Source: Pseudopithomyces maydicus
Taxonomy: Eukaryota; Ascomycota; Dothideomycetes; Pleosporales; Didymosphaeriaceae
Assembly: GCA_026873275.1 (NCBI GenBank)
Contig: JANTUC010000017.1
Coordinates: 682,001-746,000 of the forward strand
DNA: 64,000 nt
Direction: 5' to 3'
Part shown: positions 45,361 to 59,915 of the stretch, in pieces
Numbering within the stretch: position 1 is the first letter of the stretch
Layout of the letters: each line of letters starts with the position of its first letter
The notes under the pieces: model-generated
Told to the model about the DNA's origin: nothing
Seen by the model: the letters and a program-made list of their open reading frames with translations, nothing else
Database searches by the model: none
Translations under genes and position numbers: made by a program

Positions 45361-48300
45361 CTATAGTTATAATTATTTAACTGACTGGCGGTTATAACTA
45401 TTTTACTACTTAAGGGATAGAATAAATAGCTTATAATTAAAAGATCGCTATAAATATATAAAATTTAAATACTTAAACCTTTAAAGCCTATAGATAGTAT
45501 ACTTATTAATAAAAGAATAAATTTTCCCCTTAATAATCTCTTATATTAGATAGATATAAGTAATAACTAAAATTATAGTATATAGCCCTGCAAAAAGTAA
45601 ATAAAGGATTAGAAAAAGGATAATTAATATTTTATTTTATTATTAATAATAGAAGAGTAGCTCTCCCTACTAATCTAGTAATTAAAAAGGTTATAGAATA
45701 CTACTATTAAGTTATATTTTTAAAGAAAGCGGCTTTATTTATATCATAATTAATTAATAAGGTGCCCTTAGACAGGCCTTAAAGACTTTATACTTTATTA
45801 TTTATGCTAGAGCGTATTATAAAAAGTAAAGTTAAAAGATAGCGCTACCTCTATATAAACTTATTATTAGCCTATATATTTAATTTTATAAAGTTATAGA
45901 GTTTAAAAGCGTAATACTAATAACTATAAGACTATAAGCTATAACTCTGTAGTTAACTTACTAAATATATATAATTAATCTACTAACGCGAGCAACTTTT
46001 AAAAATTAATTTACTAGTATAAATAATATAGTGAGAATATAACGCCGTTTATAAAGGCACTACTATATTTCTTTTTTTATTTACTTTTTATATTACTTCT
46101 TATACTATAAAATACCCGCCTGCATTATTTATCTATAATTAATAACTATAATAATTATGATAGTTTTAAATAAAGTATTAGCGCGTTCCCTAAATTAGAT
46201 ATTAATATATTTAATATTAATTTTATAAATATAGAGGATTTCTATATCTTCCTACTAAACTTAAAACCTAACTATTAAATAAAAATAGAACTGCGTAACT
46301 TTTTTTATTTTAAATACTTCTCTTGTTTTAGTACCTTTCGCATAATTAGTATAATAATAGACAAAAGCCTAATAAATAGCCTATAATAATTATTACTATT
46401 TTAGCTTATATATTTTTAATTTACTTATAAGGCCACTTCTCTAGATATTTTACTTAATATAACTAAGTATTAGCAAATAAAGAAGAAAAATTAATAATTA
46501 TATTAAAATTATAGCTTAGGAAATAGTAATATAGAACTTAATAAAAATAATTTAAATATTAGTACTACTTTTTAAGTTCTACCCTATAAATTTTATAACA
46601 CGCCTTTATAATTATAAACTATTACTAGTAATACTTAGCTATATAATATATTATAATTATATAGTAATAAGGATAAGGAAAATAAAGAATTTGGCTTTAG
46701 TGTTATATAAAATATAATAAAATAATTATTAAAATAAGAGCGTAAGTAGCCATAAAAGGATATAGTAGAGTTATACCTAACTCTAACTTTATTATTAGCT
46801 ATAACTTTTACCCCTTTACCTACTATTAAGATTATATCTATAAAAATACCTATAACTACTAAAAAAATAAGTAGTAAAGATTATATCCTGTGGCCGAAAA
46901 TAAGCTAATTTATATTTATTATACCTAGCGCTACCGCTGCCCTTAAATATTATATATAATCTATTTTATATTAATTAGCCTTCTTAGGCAGAAATTTAAT
47001 AAAATACTAATTAGTCGCCTATACTTGCCTGCGGCATAATTAATAAATACTAAAATTATATTACTTAATATAAGTTTCATACTGTATTAGACCTAACTAC
47101 CTTAATAATAAATGATTTAAAATATATATAGATACTATTACTAGCTATTACTCATATAATAAAAACTACTTATTAAGAATTATAATAAGCTACTCGCAAT
47201 AAATAGTAATAAAACTAAATTATATAATAATTCTAAGCTAGTTATAATACTTTATAGTAAGTATTTTAAGTAAAGGTTATTATAGTTAAATTTTATAAAT
47301 AATAAAAGCAGTAAAGTAAAAAAAGCTTTACTAAGTTAGAAAAATAAGTATTTAATTAAGTAGAGGTTATTATTAAACTCTAAGCTAATAAACGCCAAAT
47401 AAAGAATATAATAATAGTTTTAAATAAAAAGTGTAAAATATTATATAAAAAACTTAATTATCTCCGCCTTAATATAGTTAATCCTACTAAGTTTACTAAA
47501 GTAGTTAAGGACAATAAGTACTACAAATAGAAATTTAATAAATTATAAACTTATATTTGCAATTATTTAGTTGAATAGTTAAGCTATAATATAGTAATTA
47601 TATAATATAATTAGGTGTCTAAAAAGCTTAAAATTATAAAATAGAAGCTAGCTATTACGCGTACTATATAACTTACTTTAAAGTCTATTATATAGATTCT
47701 GCGTACTTATAAACTTATTAATTTAAATAACTTTTTAATGCTAACACGGGAATAAAAATATTCTATAAGTAATTTTTATATCTTTAGATTAGTATCTGTT
47801 ATATCTTTAGATTAGTATCTGTTATAGTAAAAGTTTTTTATGATTTTATTTAAGACCCTTTAATAGCGCCTATACTAGACCTATTTATAGGTAGGTAGAA
47901 CTATAACCTATTTATATCTTTAGCAGTATATATTACGAACTTAAACTTTATAAAGTATTTTAAATTATTTAATCTAGAAGAGTATAATAGGAGTTTAAAT
48001 AATAATTATAAGTAATAGCGTATTAAACTAATAGATAAACTGTAAATTATTTAAAATAAGAAAATAGGAAGGCTATATTACCTTTATAATTATCTTTAAA
48101 AGAAGATATAAAATATCTGCCGCCTATTTATAATTACTATATATATAGTTATAGAGCTACTTGAGCTATTAGATAGAATTATAATAAATTATAATAAAAA
48201 AATTAAAGCGCACTAGAAGATTTTATTATTAAAAATAGAATAGCGGTATAATAAGAACTTTAATAATTAGTATATTTGCTTTATAGCAGTTATTATATAT

Positions 48301-48501
48301 ATTTATAACTTTGTTCCTATTCCTATTAAATAAATTAATTTATATAATAAGATACTAGTTATCTAGGCCTATTATTATTTTAACTGCAATCTTATAAAGT
48401 AGCTAGTTAAAAAAGACTTAGTAAATAAAATATTTATAGCCTTTATATAATAAGCCTAACTAGTGGATAAAAAAAATAAAGTAATAAACTTAGAATATAT
48501 T
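45361..48501. other. Unclassified decayed transposon DNA
   Basis: 3.1 kb of AT-rich sequence. Plus-strand readings at about 47760-48490 keep fairly long stop-poor stretches, for example around LDLFIGR and NLFISLAVYITNLNFIKYF, suggesting a former coding region. I recognise no reverse transcriptase, integrase or transposase. A 23-bp tandem duplication (TATCTTTAGATTAGTATCTG unit) lies at about 47779-47824. Confidence 0.35.
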
Positions 48502-49123
48502 TATTACAAGGGGTTCCTACTTACCTGGTCCGTGTAAGGGCAGGCAGGCTTCTTGGGAGCCTTACGGGTATTTAGTGGTTAAGTAATAGTTAGGTAACAG
48601 GTAATATAAATATCCCTATCTTATTATTAAAAGCAAGATAATTATCTTCTATAAAGACTAATAATTCTTAATTATAAAGAAGAGCTTCGATTTAGCTATA
48701 AACGAGTATATAAAGATATATAAAAAGTTAACTATAAAGAATAGGAAATATATAGAGAGCGTTTTAGACTATATATTATTCTATCTATCCTTTACTATCC
48801 CTAAACCTACTAATTTATTTTTATAGGTTCTATTTACTTAGTAGGAGTAACTCCCTTTGCTCCTATAGATTTTATTCTTTAAATAAGAGTAATCGCTCTA
48901 CTCCTATAAATTCTATTTTTTTAATAGAAGTAACTACTTTGCTCCTGCTAAAACCTAATACTTTTAAGATCTTATGTTCTTAGCGGGATTATAATTATAT
49001 AATATATTATCTAGCTGGCCCCGCTGTCTAGTATATAGCTAACTATTACCTTTACCTTAGTCGCTAGCGTCCTGTATGTAATTCTTTCCTACTATCTTAC
49101 GGTTTCTTGTCGTGATCGTAACA
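48502..49123. repeat. Putative LTR D (622 bp)
   Basis: Starts TATTACAAGGGGTTCC (a mutated TGTTACAAGG) and ends TCGTGATCGTAACA, with less mutated GC-richer stretches at both ends, as typical for LTR termini. It abuts the reverse transcriptase-bearing relic Y directly. No target duplication is visible (ATATT before, CGTCT after), so it is not a simple solo LTR. Confidence 0.5.
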
Positions 49124-52100
49124 CGTCTCTTATAGTTTTTGGAATTAGTTATACTTATATAGTTTTAACCTTTTCTAGGCTTATACTAAAGTCTTTTGTG
49201 TTAATAATATATCTTAGGAACTCTAGTTCTGTAATATAGAATTTATATTTTTTTAATTTAATTCTTAAGTGGGCTTTTGGTAAAGCTTCTAATATAGTTT
49301 TAATATATTTTACGTGTTCTTACTTATTCTCTAAGTATATAAGGATATTGTCTAGGTAGATAATTATAAAGATATTAAGGTAGTTCTTTAGCGTATTATT
49401 AATTAATTCCTAGAATATTACTGGTGCGTTAGTTAGTCCGAATAGTATAATTATATACTTAAATAGGCTATATCGCAATTTAAATACTATTTTTTATTCT
49501 TTATCTTCTTTTATTCTAATAAGGTAGTATCTATCTTTTAAGTTTATAGCTGTAAATATTTTGGCTCTTAAAAGTCTATCTTATAATTCTATAATGTTTA
49601 GTAATAGGTATCTATTTTTAATTGTAATATTATTAAGTGCTTAATAATTAATATATAGTTATAGTTCTCTATTTTTCTTAAGTATAAACATAAATGGACT
49701 TACTATAAGTAACTTTAATTTTTATATATATCCTTTATTAAGATTCTTCTTAATAAAGTTCTTTTTTTATTAGAGTTCTTTTCCTGACTTACTATATAAT
49801 AGTTTAAAGGGTAGTATTTTCCTTTCTTTTAGGTTAATTATGTAATTTTAAGGTTAATATTTAAATAAGTTTATTTTTCCTTCCTCTTCCTAAAATAAAT
49901 AACTCTATTCTTTATATTTATTAGGAATATTATAAGTTGTGCGTTTCTCCTTTTTATATTTTTTAACTTAGTAGTACCTGCTAGCATCTACTAAGGGTAA
50001 TTCTAGTTTATTAATTTTTTATTATAAGTTTAAATTATTAATTATACTCTTATCCGCTATTAGTGTTATATAATATATAAGTTCTAATTATAGTATATAT
50101 TTATAGTTCCTTATTAAAAGCTCTTTCTTTTCTTAATATATTTATAGATTATACTTTTATAGCTAGGGGATATCTAGGATTAAGTTATATTAACTTATAT
50201 TTAAAATATTTAAGGTAATTTACTCTTAGTACTTATAGATCTTAAGTGTCGTTATAACTTTATATTATATATTTAATTATCTTAGTAATTAGCGTCTATT
50301 CGCAATATAAATAATTAAAGGAGTTATTTTAAGTTATTCTTTAAGTCTAGCTTATTAAATAATCTTTCTTAAAATAAAGTTTTTTTAAGCTTTTAAATCT
50401 AGTAAAGCTTTAATCTATATTCCTTTATTAAGTATTACTAGTAGCTTAATAAGTAATACTTAGTTAGTTACTAGTATACTTAATTCTGTTATAACTTTAC
50501 TAAATCTACTTATTAGCCTAAAAAAGACTGTTTGCCTTTTTTACCTACTTACTTATATTTAAAGGGTTTACTTACCTTTATTATATTAAGTTATTTATCT
50601 TTACTAAATCTAAATATAGCTTTAATTCTTATATACTTCTAGTAATTCTTATATAAGTATGTCTGCTAATATTCTTAAATATATATACTATTAATAATAA
50701 AGGTTATTATTATATTTTCTTCTTTAAGGTATTCTAGAAAATATTATTAAGTTTGCTTATCTTAGAGATATATATTATAATTATTAATTAAATAGTTAAA
50801 CTATTCCTATTAATAATAAAATTACTTAAAGGGGAACTAATATTCTTTCTTAGCCCTATAGTAGATAGTATACTAGTTATAATTATATAGTTTTTAGTTA
50901 ATATATATATATTTAGGGTTTTAGTAGTCTAGTATATAATCTGGTTTATAGATTTCTTTCTTATTTTTATAGACTTTTTTCTTTAACTATTATTAGTACT
51001 TCTCTTATCCCTATTTAATATTAGTTTTACTAACGTACTTGAGTTGCTAATTATTTAAGTATAAAATTAATTCTTTAGAAAGATCTTTATCTTATAATTA
51101 GAATTCTTCTTTTAGAGGTTCTATTTACGTAAGTTTATTAAGGTATTCTATAATATTAATTAGTTTAATTTAAAGATATGGCGTAAGTATCTACAGCTGT
51201 ATAGGTTTAAAGCTATTAGTTAGTTCTTTATATAGGTCCTTATAGAGTTATGAGTTGTCTAAGTCTGAGTGTTTATTTAGGTCTATATTACTTATTCTAT
51301 TAGTAATAACTTATTTATCTTTATCATTCTAATTATTAGTAATAGTAATTATATTTAATTATCTAATAACCTTATTCTTAGATCTGTAGTTCTTAGTAAT
51401 ATAACTTAATTTATTATAATTAAAATAAGTGCGTTACTCCTTTTAATTAAACAGAATCCCTTCTTAAGGTTTATTAAAGGCGCGCTTAAGTTTATTTAGT
51501 CTATTAATATATTTAAAGGCTTTACTATATATTTTAATTTTCTTCTCCTCCTTCCTTACTATTATATTGTCTAGTTTTATTAGCTGGTAGCCGTAAGGAT
51601 CATTTATAACTTATTATTTAGTAGTAATTATATAATAACTAATTTGTTCGCTTAACTTACTATATATAGATTAGAATTTCCTATAACTCTTATATTCTTA
51701 GTATAATTTATGCTATTCTGCATTAATCCTAATAATTTTATTATAAAATTCTTATATTATATTAATCGCGGCTCTGCTGCGTAGAAGTTTTTTATATATA
51801 AATTTTTTAAGTCCTTACTTATATATTTTATGTAGGGAAGCGTCGTTTTAGTTAATTTATATAGTATAATATTTAAACTTTGCAGTATACTTAGCTACTA
51901 AATATATTTATTAAAGGTATTAGATAGCTTCTTTAGCGTAAAATTTTTTATTAGCTAAATTAAAAAGTTATTTAATCTAAGTATAGAAGGTATTATAGTT
52001 TTTAATAAGCTAGTTAATATTATCTTTATCTTAGTTTTCCGCTAAAAGGTATATTTTAATATATAACTAAATTTAGTTAGCTGGTTCGCCTCTTATATAT

Positions 52101-52293
52101 ATAGTAGTAAAAATAACTTTATCCTTATCTTCTATATCCTTATTAATATAGTAGAAGTATAGGTCGAGTTAGAGTAACTATATCTTAAGTTTATATTAAT
52201 TATTATTATATAAGTCTGGTTTAGCAGCTTTGCTGTTAGAATTATTAAATAAAGTAAGGTTATTAAAGTTGCTTATATTAAGGGTGTTTAAGA
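49124..52293 (-). mobile_element. Ty3/gypsy relic Y: gag and reverse transcriptase region
   Basis: The minus strand carries a reverse transcriptase at about 49150-50000, with the catalytic block IIIYLDNILIYLENK at about 49320-49364. The second catalytic Asp of the YLDD motif reads Asn, as in elements A and B. Gag should lie towards 52000. At its 5' side it meets putative LTR F; at its 3' side it is cut off by LTR D just after the reverse transcriptase, so RNase H and integrase are missing. Stops are frequent. Confidence 0.6.
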
Positions 52294-52661
52294 TATTATA
52301 ATTATAAGAGTAGCTAGTCTTAGAGGTTAAAATTGGTTTTTAGGTAGGAGCAATTTATAAAAGAAGAAGAATTATTAACTATATAAATAGGTTAATAGGG
52401 TAGTTAGTATTAGTATTATAAATAATACTAAATTAATAAGGAGGCGTAAGTGAATCTAAATAATAGATTAATAAATAGGTTAAATATAAGTATCTATAAA
52501 GGAAACTTGGGTTTTTATATACTTAGGTTACTTAGCTACTTAGTATCACTAATTACTAAGTATATTATATATTTAATTAGTGCTTAGTGCTACTGAGCAA
52601 CTGAGTATATTATATAATTAGTCTAATAGTGGCTTAGCGCCTTATCTGGCCATATTCTGGG
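52294..52661 (-). repeat. Putative LTR F, main part (split by element B)
   Basis: In minus orientation this sequence ends ...ATTATAATA followed by TCTTAAACACCC, the same type of junction (…ATAATA then TCTTA) seen at the end of element B's 5' LTR. Its other end continues across element B at 59892-59915, where the minus strand shows a polypurine tract (GAGAAGGGGGAT) before TAGGCGC. Joined size would be about 392 bp. Related copies occur at about 34985-35215 and 38150-38575. Confidence 0.45.
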
Positions 52662-53154
52662 TGTTATGGCTGTTACGCCGCAACAGGATGACGATTATTA
52701 TAATTAGGATAATAAGGACTGATAGGAGTTAAGTATAAGTAGTAAGTAGGCTTATTATAATAACCTACTTAGTTATAGCTATAGGTCGGATGCGGAGTAT
52801 AATATAGATATATAATAAAAATTATATAATAGCTCTACAGCTCCGTAACTCTATAAGCTCTATAACTTATAAAGCTTATAAAGCCTATAGAGCCTATAGA
52901 GCCAGTTTATACCTATAAGTATATAATAACGACTATTTATCTTAGATAGTCCTTATTATTAATTCTTAATTTAGTTCTACTGTCTCTTGCTTCTGTAGTA
53001 AAGATTACTATTAAGTATTTAGTAATAATAACCTTATTATATTAATTAATATTTAACTTATATAACCTATACCTACCCGTCCACTCCTTTTAACTTACTA
53101 TACCCTAACGCGCACACCCTCAGTCCACAGGACTATAAAATATATCCTATAATA
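52662..53154 (+). repeat. 5' LTR of element B
   Basis: 493 bp, TGTTATGGC ... CCTATAATA, followed by TCTTAATAATTG (presumed primer-binding region). It retains a degraded array of GAGCC-type repeats at about 52850-52915. Confidence 0.88.
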
Positions 53155-56100
53155 TCTTAATAATTGTGTTCTAAGGATAATCCACTAATATATATTAAGT
53201 TATAACTAATAATAGCTCCTACACCCGTTAAGTCTAGCTTATTAAATAATACTAACTAGGCCCAGCTTAAGAAATATATTATATTTTTAAATAAAGAAAG
53301 GACAGTATAAAAAGAAGCTTATAATAAGCTCTATATGTAAGTTAAAGTATTATTAGAGGAAAAGGAAAATAAAGCTAGCACTATACTAAAGAAGTAAATT
53401 AAAAAAATAGAGTCCTATATAATTAGTCGACTATTAAAGCTGGCTAAACTAGAGAAGTTTAATAAAATAAGGAGTAAGCTAAGAGGGTTCTTAGCCAGTA
53501 TAGCCTTATATATAGACTTTAATAGGAGTTACTTAGAAGACAATAAATAAAAGGTAGTATATATTATTATATACTTCACCGGCAAAGCAATGGATTAGTT
53601 TAATAATTATTTAATAGATTATTAGATTAATAAGACTAATAATTAAAAGACCAAAACTAATCTAATCTTTAATAACTATAACTACTTCGTATAGAAACTT
53701 AAATAAACCTTTAATAATATAAATATAGAATATATAGCTAAAAGAAAGCTCTTAAAATTCTAATAAATTAAATTAGTGGCCGCTTATATATTAACGTTTA
53801 AGCAAGTAACTAATAAGGTTTAGGATTAAGGAGAGCGCAGATTAATAACTAGATTTTATAAAAGACTTAAGTTAAATATCTAATATAAAATAATTAGAAT
53901 AGAGAAACTAATAATATTATTAGTTATAATTAAATAAGCAGTCTAGATTAATAACGAATTATTCCTTTAAAAATAAAATAATAAAGGAGGAAATAGGTAT
54001 AGCGCGAATAGCTATACTAAAAAAAATTATAATTATAGAGACCTTATAATATTAGATATTAATAAAGATAGTAAGAAATTATAAAAAAAGGATTTTAAGA
54101 AAGAAAAGTAATATAAAGAAGATATCTATTTTAGCTATAGTAAAAAAGGCTATATAGCTAGGAACTACTTAAGTAGAAGTTAAGATTCTACTAATAAAAG
54201 TCTAAAAAAAGATACTAAGAGAGATAGGTTTAAAAGATAAAAGGAGAAGCTAGCTAATAGTAAAGAGTATTAAGCTTTATATTAGACTAAATACTTAGAT
54301 AATATATATACTAATTATATAAAAAGTAAAAAGGATACGGGATATTAGCCTAAGGAAAAGCTAGCTACTATAAAAAAAGAATATTTTAATAATTAATAGA
54401 AGAATAAAATATATAAATTCTAAAAGCCTCTAAGGTACTAGTAAGTAACTTAAAGGAAAAAGAACTGGAGGACTTAAAGAGTAAATTTAATAAATTTATA
54501 AAAATACCCTCTTAATCTATATTTAGGAATAAAAAATCTTTTTCTTTATTACTAGCGCAGGAAAAGCCGTTAATATTTATAAAAAATATAAGATTTAGGA
54601 GGACTAAATTTCTCTAACCTAAAAAACTAGCTTAAGAAACCGCCTAACCAGCACACCTTTAAGAAATTAAGAAAGAAGTTAGGAAATAGAAATTTTATAA
54701 AAAGGAATTACCGCCAAAATCCATTTATAAAATATATAAGGATTAGAAAATAAAGTACCTATAGAATATAAAGTTTACCTATTTTATAAAATAGGTAGAA
54801 TAAAATATAGTCTTAGCTAATAAAATGCCTAACCCTATAGAATAGAAGTAGGTAATATATAAGGTTAAATAGGTGGATGAAGTACACACACCTAGGATTT
54901 TAATAAAATATTAAATACTAATCTCTAATAAATAAGAAACTAAAGGAACCTAAAAGGTCTAGGGTAATAATTCTTATATGTCCTTAACTTATCCTGCACA
55001 CTATAAGCTAGTATAGATATTATATATTATACTAGAATACTTAATACACTAAGGGCTAAAAAAGAAGTATTAAGTATACTTAGTATAAGTGGCTAAGGAC
55101 CTACATACAGATATAATCCTTTAAGAAGATATTTATAAATAGTATCTATTTAAGAAATATAATAAATACTTTATTATAGAACTAGGCCCACTACTACTAA
55201 TGGAATATATTATAGAATGGTAATAGTATAAGTATTTAGAAAATAAGTATCTAAAGTATATAAATAAAAAAATTTAAATAAAATACTAGCCTAAAGGGAA
55301 GGAAGCCCTTAAAGGAATATAAGAATTGTATATAATAATCTAAGTAAAGTATTATAAGTAATTTATTAGGGCAATGATCGATAGTAGAGTAATAAGAAAC
55401 TTTATTTTAAAGAAGTTTATAGAGTAGTAGAGGCTCCCGTATATAGATAAAGCAGAGAAATAGACCTTATATAATATAGAGGGACTTTTGTTCACGGAAT
55501 AAATATACCTTAAAATAAAATTAGGAACCTTTACTATAAACAGGTTAATTATTAATAATTTAGTAATAGACTTAGCAGCGATCGACGACTAATAAAAAAT
55601 AATTTTAAAAATACTATAATTAAACTAAGTTAATCTGATTATCTGGTGGGATACTAAAATAATTAAGTATTTAAGGAGATTAGCTGCGTCCACTAAGGAT
55701 AAGTAATAGGTCCCTAAGGAATATAGCAAATATAAAGAAATATTCTATAAATTAGAAGGGTATCTGCCTAAATATATAGAATAGGATTATAAAATTAACC
55801 TTAAACTAGGAAAGCAACTAATCTAAAATAGAGTCTATAAGATAATAGAGGCAGAGGGGGATATTATTAAGAAGTATATTAAAATAAACTTAAAAAGGAA
55901 GTATATCTGGCCTTCTTACTTATTAGCGGTACATAAAGTAACCTTTATTAATAAAAAGGATAACCCTAAACTCTATTTCTATATAGATTTCTAGAAAACG
56001 AACGATATAACTATTAAGAATTAATACTCTCTACTTAAAATTAATAAGTTATAAGATAAGCTGAAGTTAGCTAAAATCTTTACTAAATTAAATATAAAAA

Positions 56101-59100
56101 ATATATATTATTAAATTAGAATAAAAGAAGGCAAAGAATAGAAAATAGCCTTTAGAACTAAATTTAAACTCTTTAAATACTTAGTTATACCTTTTAGGTT
56201 ATCTAATACGCCAGTAATTTTTTAATAATAAATTAATACTGTGCTAAAGGAATACCTAGAGGAGTATACTATAGTATATCTAGATAATATTATTATCTAC
56301 TCTAATAAGGAAGAAAATTACTTAAAATATATATAAAAAGTGCTTTAAAGGATTAAAGAAGTAAAGCTTTATTTTAAACTAAAGAAGTGTAAATTCCACG
56401 TAAAGAAAATAACCTACTTAGGGTTTATAATTAAATTAGGAAAACTTAATATTAAACCTATTAAAATATAAAAGATTTAGGATTAGGGCCAGCTAGAAAA
56501 ACTATTAAATATTTAATTTTTTATAGGATTCTATAACTACTACTAGAAGTTTATACCCTATTAATTAGAAATAACCCGGCTACTTATAAATCTTACTAAA
56601 AAAATATTCCTTTTAAATAAATAAAGGAATACTAAGAAGTAATATAAAAGCTTAAAAAGGAATTCTTAAAATTCCCTATACTATAGACCTTTAACCCAAC
56701 AAGGCCTATATTCCTAAAAACTAATATATTAGACTACGCAGTAGGTATATACCTTATATAATAAGATCTAAAGGACGATATAAAATATCTAGTAGAATAC
56801 TATTTTTAGAAGATAATATCTGCGGAACTTAATTATTCTATTTATAATAAAAAGCTACTAGCAATAGTAGATACCTTTAAAATTTAATAAACCTACTTAT
56901 AAGGCGCAAGATTTTAAATACTAGTATTTTTAAATTATAAGAACCTTACGGGATTTATAAAGAATTAAACCTTAAGCCTAAGATAAATAAGATAGACTTA
57001 GTAGTTATTAATATTTAATTTTAAGATTATCTATATCTAAGGAACAAAGAATCTATAAGCTGATGTATTAAGCTAGAGACTAGACCTATAAGAAAAGGCT
57101 ATAGTCTCTAAAGCACTGCTATAATTTAATATAAATAGTATAATAATTTATAATACGCCGAAACTTGCAGCCACCCTAGAATTAGGGCCTAATAAATAGA
57201 TAGAATGGATTTAGAAGGAAATAGTAGTAAGTAATAAAGGTATTAATTACCTGCTTAATAGATCCACCTATAAGAATAAAATATATAAGATTTTTAAATA
57301 AACCTTTATCCCAGCAAAAATCTAATAAGAATTTATATAGAGATTCTATAAATCGCTAGCGTATAGCTACTAAGGCATTAAATAAACCTTAGAAAGACTT
57401 ATATAAGAATACTACTTCCTATAAGCAAGATAGATAGTTACTAAAGTCTTATAGGATTATATTAATTATTACAGAAATAAGCTAGAATACTATATACTAT
57501 ATAAATAACTACAGCCAGTAGAGGTCCTGGAATAATTATAGGATATAATTACTATAGATTTTATTATATAGCTGCCGAAATCCTAAAATCTAGAAAATAA
57601 AATTAAGTATAATGGAATAATAATTATTATTAATAAGACTACTAAGTATAGATACTTTATACTATATAAAGAAACTAATAAGGCGGAATATATAGCGTTC
57701 CAATTTTTATCTATAGTAGTAGCCTAATATGGGATACTAGATAAGATTATTATTAATAGAAATATTAGATTTATCTTAAAGCTATAGTAAACTATAATAA
57801 GTTTAATAAATATTAAATACAGTATGTCTACGGCATACTATCTATAGATAAATAAATAAACTAAATAAATAAATTAAATAATAAAATAATATCTCTGGTA
57901 TTACCTAAATTACTAATAGAATAATTAGGTAGGCCTATTACTAATAGCCTAATTAGCGTATAACAGCTCGTAATATAATATAATAGAAGTAATATTATTC
58001 TTTATAAATTATAAGTTTAACTTAATAACTTACTAAGCCCTTAAGATAATAAAGTTCTAAAATTTAGATAGTAAAATATGGGCAAAAGAGATTAGGAAAA
58101 ACTATAATTAGTTATAATAAGATATAGTTTTCTTGTATATTAGAATAGGAAAATATTATAATTAGAAATATAAGGCTCTGCTAGTACTAAAGAAGGGGGA
58201 GAAAGTCTAACTATTATAAAAAAATATTACTAGTAAAAGATCCTCGAACAAACTAGACTACTTAAAAATTAGATTATATAAGATTATAGAGTAGATTATT
58301 CTAGTAACCTTTAAACTATAGTTACTAAGCAATATAAAGATATACCTAGTATTTTACGTAGTATTATTAGAGAAAGTACTTTAAGACGTATAACTAGCGG
58401 TTTATAAAGTAGAAACCTATAGTAACTAATAGGAAGAATAAGAGGTAGCGAAGATTATAGGTTATAGATTTATAAATAGGAAAGATTACTATAAGGTAGT
58501 ATAAAAAGGTAAAGATAAGAAAGGAAATCTATAGAATAATATATAAAAACTAGAAGAGAATCTTAATTACTCTAAGTTATTAAAGGAGTTTTAGCTAAAC
58601 TAATTTTATAAAGAAAATTTAGCGATATTAGATCTAGATTAAGAACGCCTAGCTAAAACTTAGAAGAACTATTAATACTAATAAAGGTGTAAGCGTTACT
58701 TAAAATACTTATTAAAAGATTTTTCTTAGGGCTATTCTACTAGCCTACGGCCCTTAGTTCTATTTTCTTATAATTTAGTTCTACTTTTAAAGCAGCAGAT
58801 TAATTATTCTTTTACTTATTAAGAAACTCCTTCTATTTCTTTAAATAAACTAATTAGGCCCGCGTGGCGGCTATCTTATTAATAGTTTTATAAAAATGTG
58901 TAAAAGTAATTTTTATTATCTCCTTTTAAGCCTATAAGGCTTCCTTCTATTCTTTTTTAATTTAATCTTAGAACCCTTTAGCTATAGTAAGTTTAGCTTT
59001 AATTCTAGCTTATAAATAATTAATAGATTGTACTAGAAGTAGTAAGCCTAAGGATAAAAAATATAAAAGGAATTATACTATTAGATATAGAGATCCTATT

Positions 59101-59393
59101 TATATTATAAGTACTATAAACGTTAGTATATAGATAAGGCTTATAAACTAGTCTTTTAGGAGTATTATAAGGAGAAATAATATAAGAAAGATTATATTTA
59201 ATATAATAAAAATATAGTATCGCGTTAAATTTATAATAAATAATTTTATTAGCTAAAGCGTGTTATTTAAGAATTTTATAAGAAGGTATAAAGGGCTATA
59301 ATTATCTTAAATATAATAAGGCCCGCCCTGCTAATATAATAGAATTTTATATTTTAGATAATCTTTAGGCCGAAGACTTAAAAGGGGGGATAG

Positions 59394-59886
59394 TATTATA
59401 GCTGTTATACTATAATAGGATAATAATTATTATAACTAAAATAATAAGAACTAATAGAAGTTGAGCGTAAGTAATAAGTAAGCTTATTATAATAACCTGC
59501 TTAGTTACAGCTATAGGTTAAATGTAGAGTATAATATAGATATATAATAGAGATTATATAGTAGCTTTACGACTCCGTAGCTCTATAGGCTTTATAATTT
59601 ATAGAGCCTATAGAGCCTATAGAGCCTATAGAGCTAGTTTATACCTATAGGTATATAATAATAATTATTTATTTTAGATAGTCTTTATTATTAATCCTTA
59701 ATTTAGTTCTACTGTCCCTTACTTCTATAGTAAAGATTACTATTAAGTATTTAATAATAATAACCTTATTATATTAATTAATATTTAACCTATATAATCT
59801 ATACCTACCCGTCCACTCCTTTTAACTTACTATACCCTAATGCGCACACTCTTAGTCCATGGGACTATAGAGTGTGCCCCGTAACA
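59394..59886 (+). repeat. 3' LTR of element B
   Basis: 493 bp, TATTATAGC ... CCCCGTAACA, same length as the 5' LTR. It contains a CTATAGAGC repeat array at about 59580-59640. The terminal 60 bp are less mutated than the rest. Confidence 0.88.
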
Positions 59887-59891
59887 CTGGG

Positions 59892-59915
59892 CCCGTTATC
59901 TATTATAAGCGCCTA
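59892..59915 (-). repeat. Putative LTR F, distal fragment
   Basis: Short continuation of the sequence broken by element B at 52661. It is followed at higher coordinates by a minus-strand polypurine tract (GAGAAGGGGGAT, about 59916-59927), which marks the 3' end of element X. Confidence 0.4.

Larger units (their letters stand above)
52662..59886 (+). mobile_element. Ty3/gypsy chromodomain retrotransposon B (RIP-degraded)
   Basis: Structurally complete, 7,225 bp: LTRs at 52662-53154 and 59394-59886 (both 493 bp), perfect TSD CTGGG at 52657-52661 and 59887-59891, and a polypurine tract (AAAGGGGGGA) at 59381-59390. The plus strand shows gag at about 53430-54250, with a CCHC zinc knuckle at 54121-54171 in which Cys codons now read Tyr. 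Reverse transcriptase is at about 55880-56420, with LDNIIIYSNK at about 56278, then RNase H at about 56690-57070, integrase at about 57300-57960, and a C-terminal chromodomain at about 58440-58620 (RFINRKDYYKVV, later EENLNYSKLLKEF). Stops, mostly at former Trp and Gln codons, are everywhere. Chromodomains direct such elements to heterochromatin. The element split LTR F on insertion. Confidence 0.9.
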
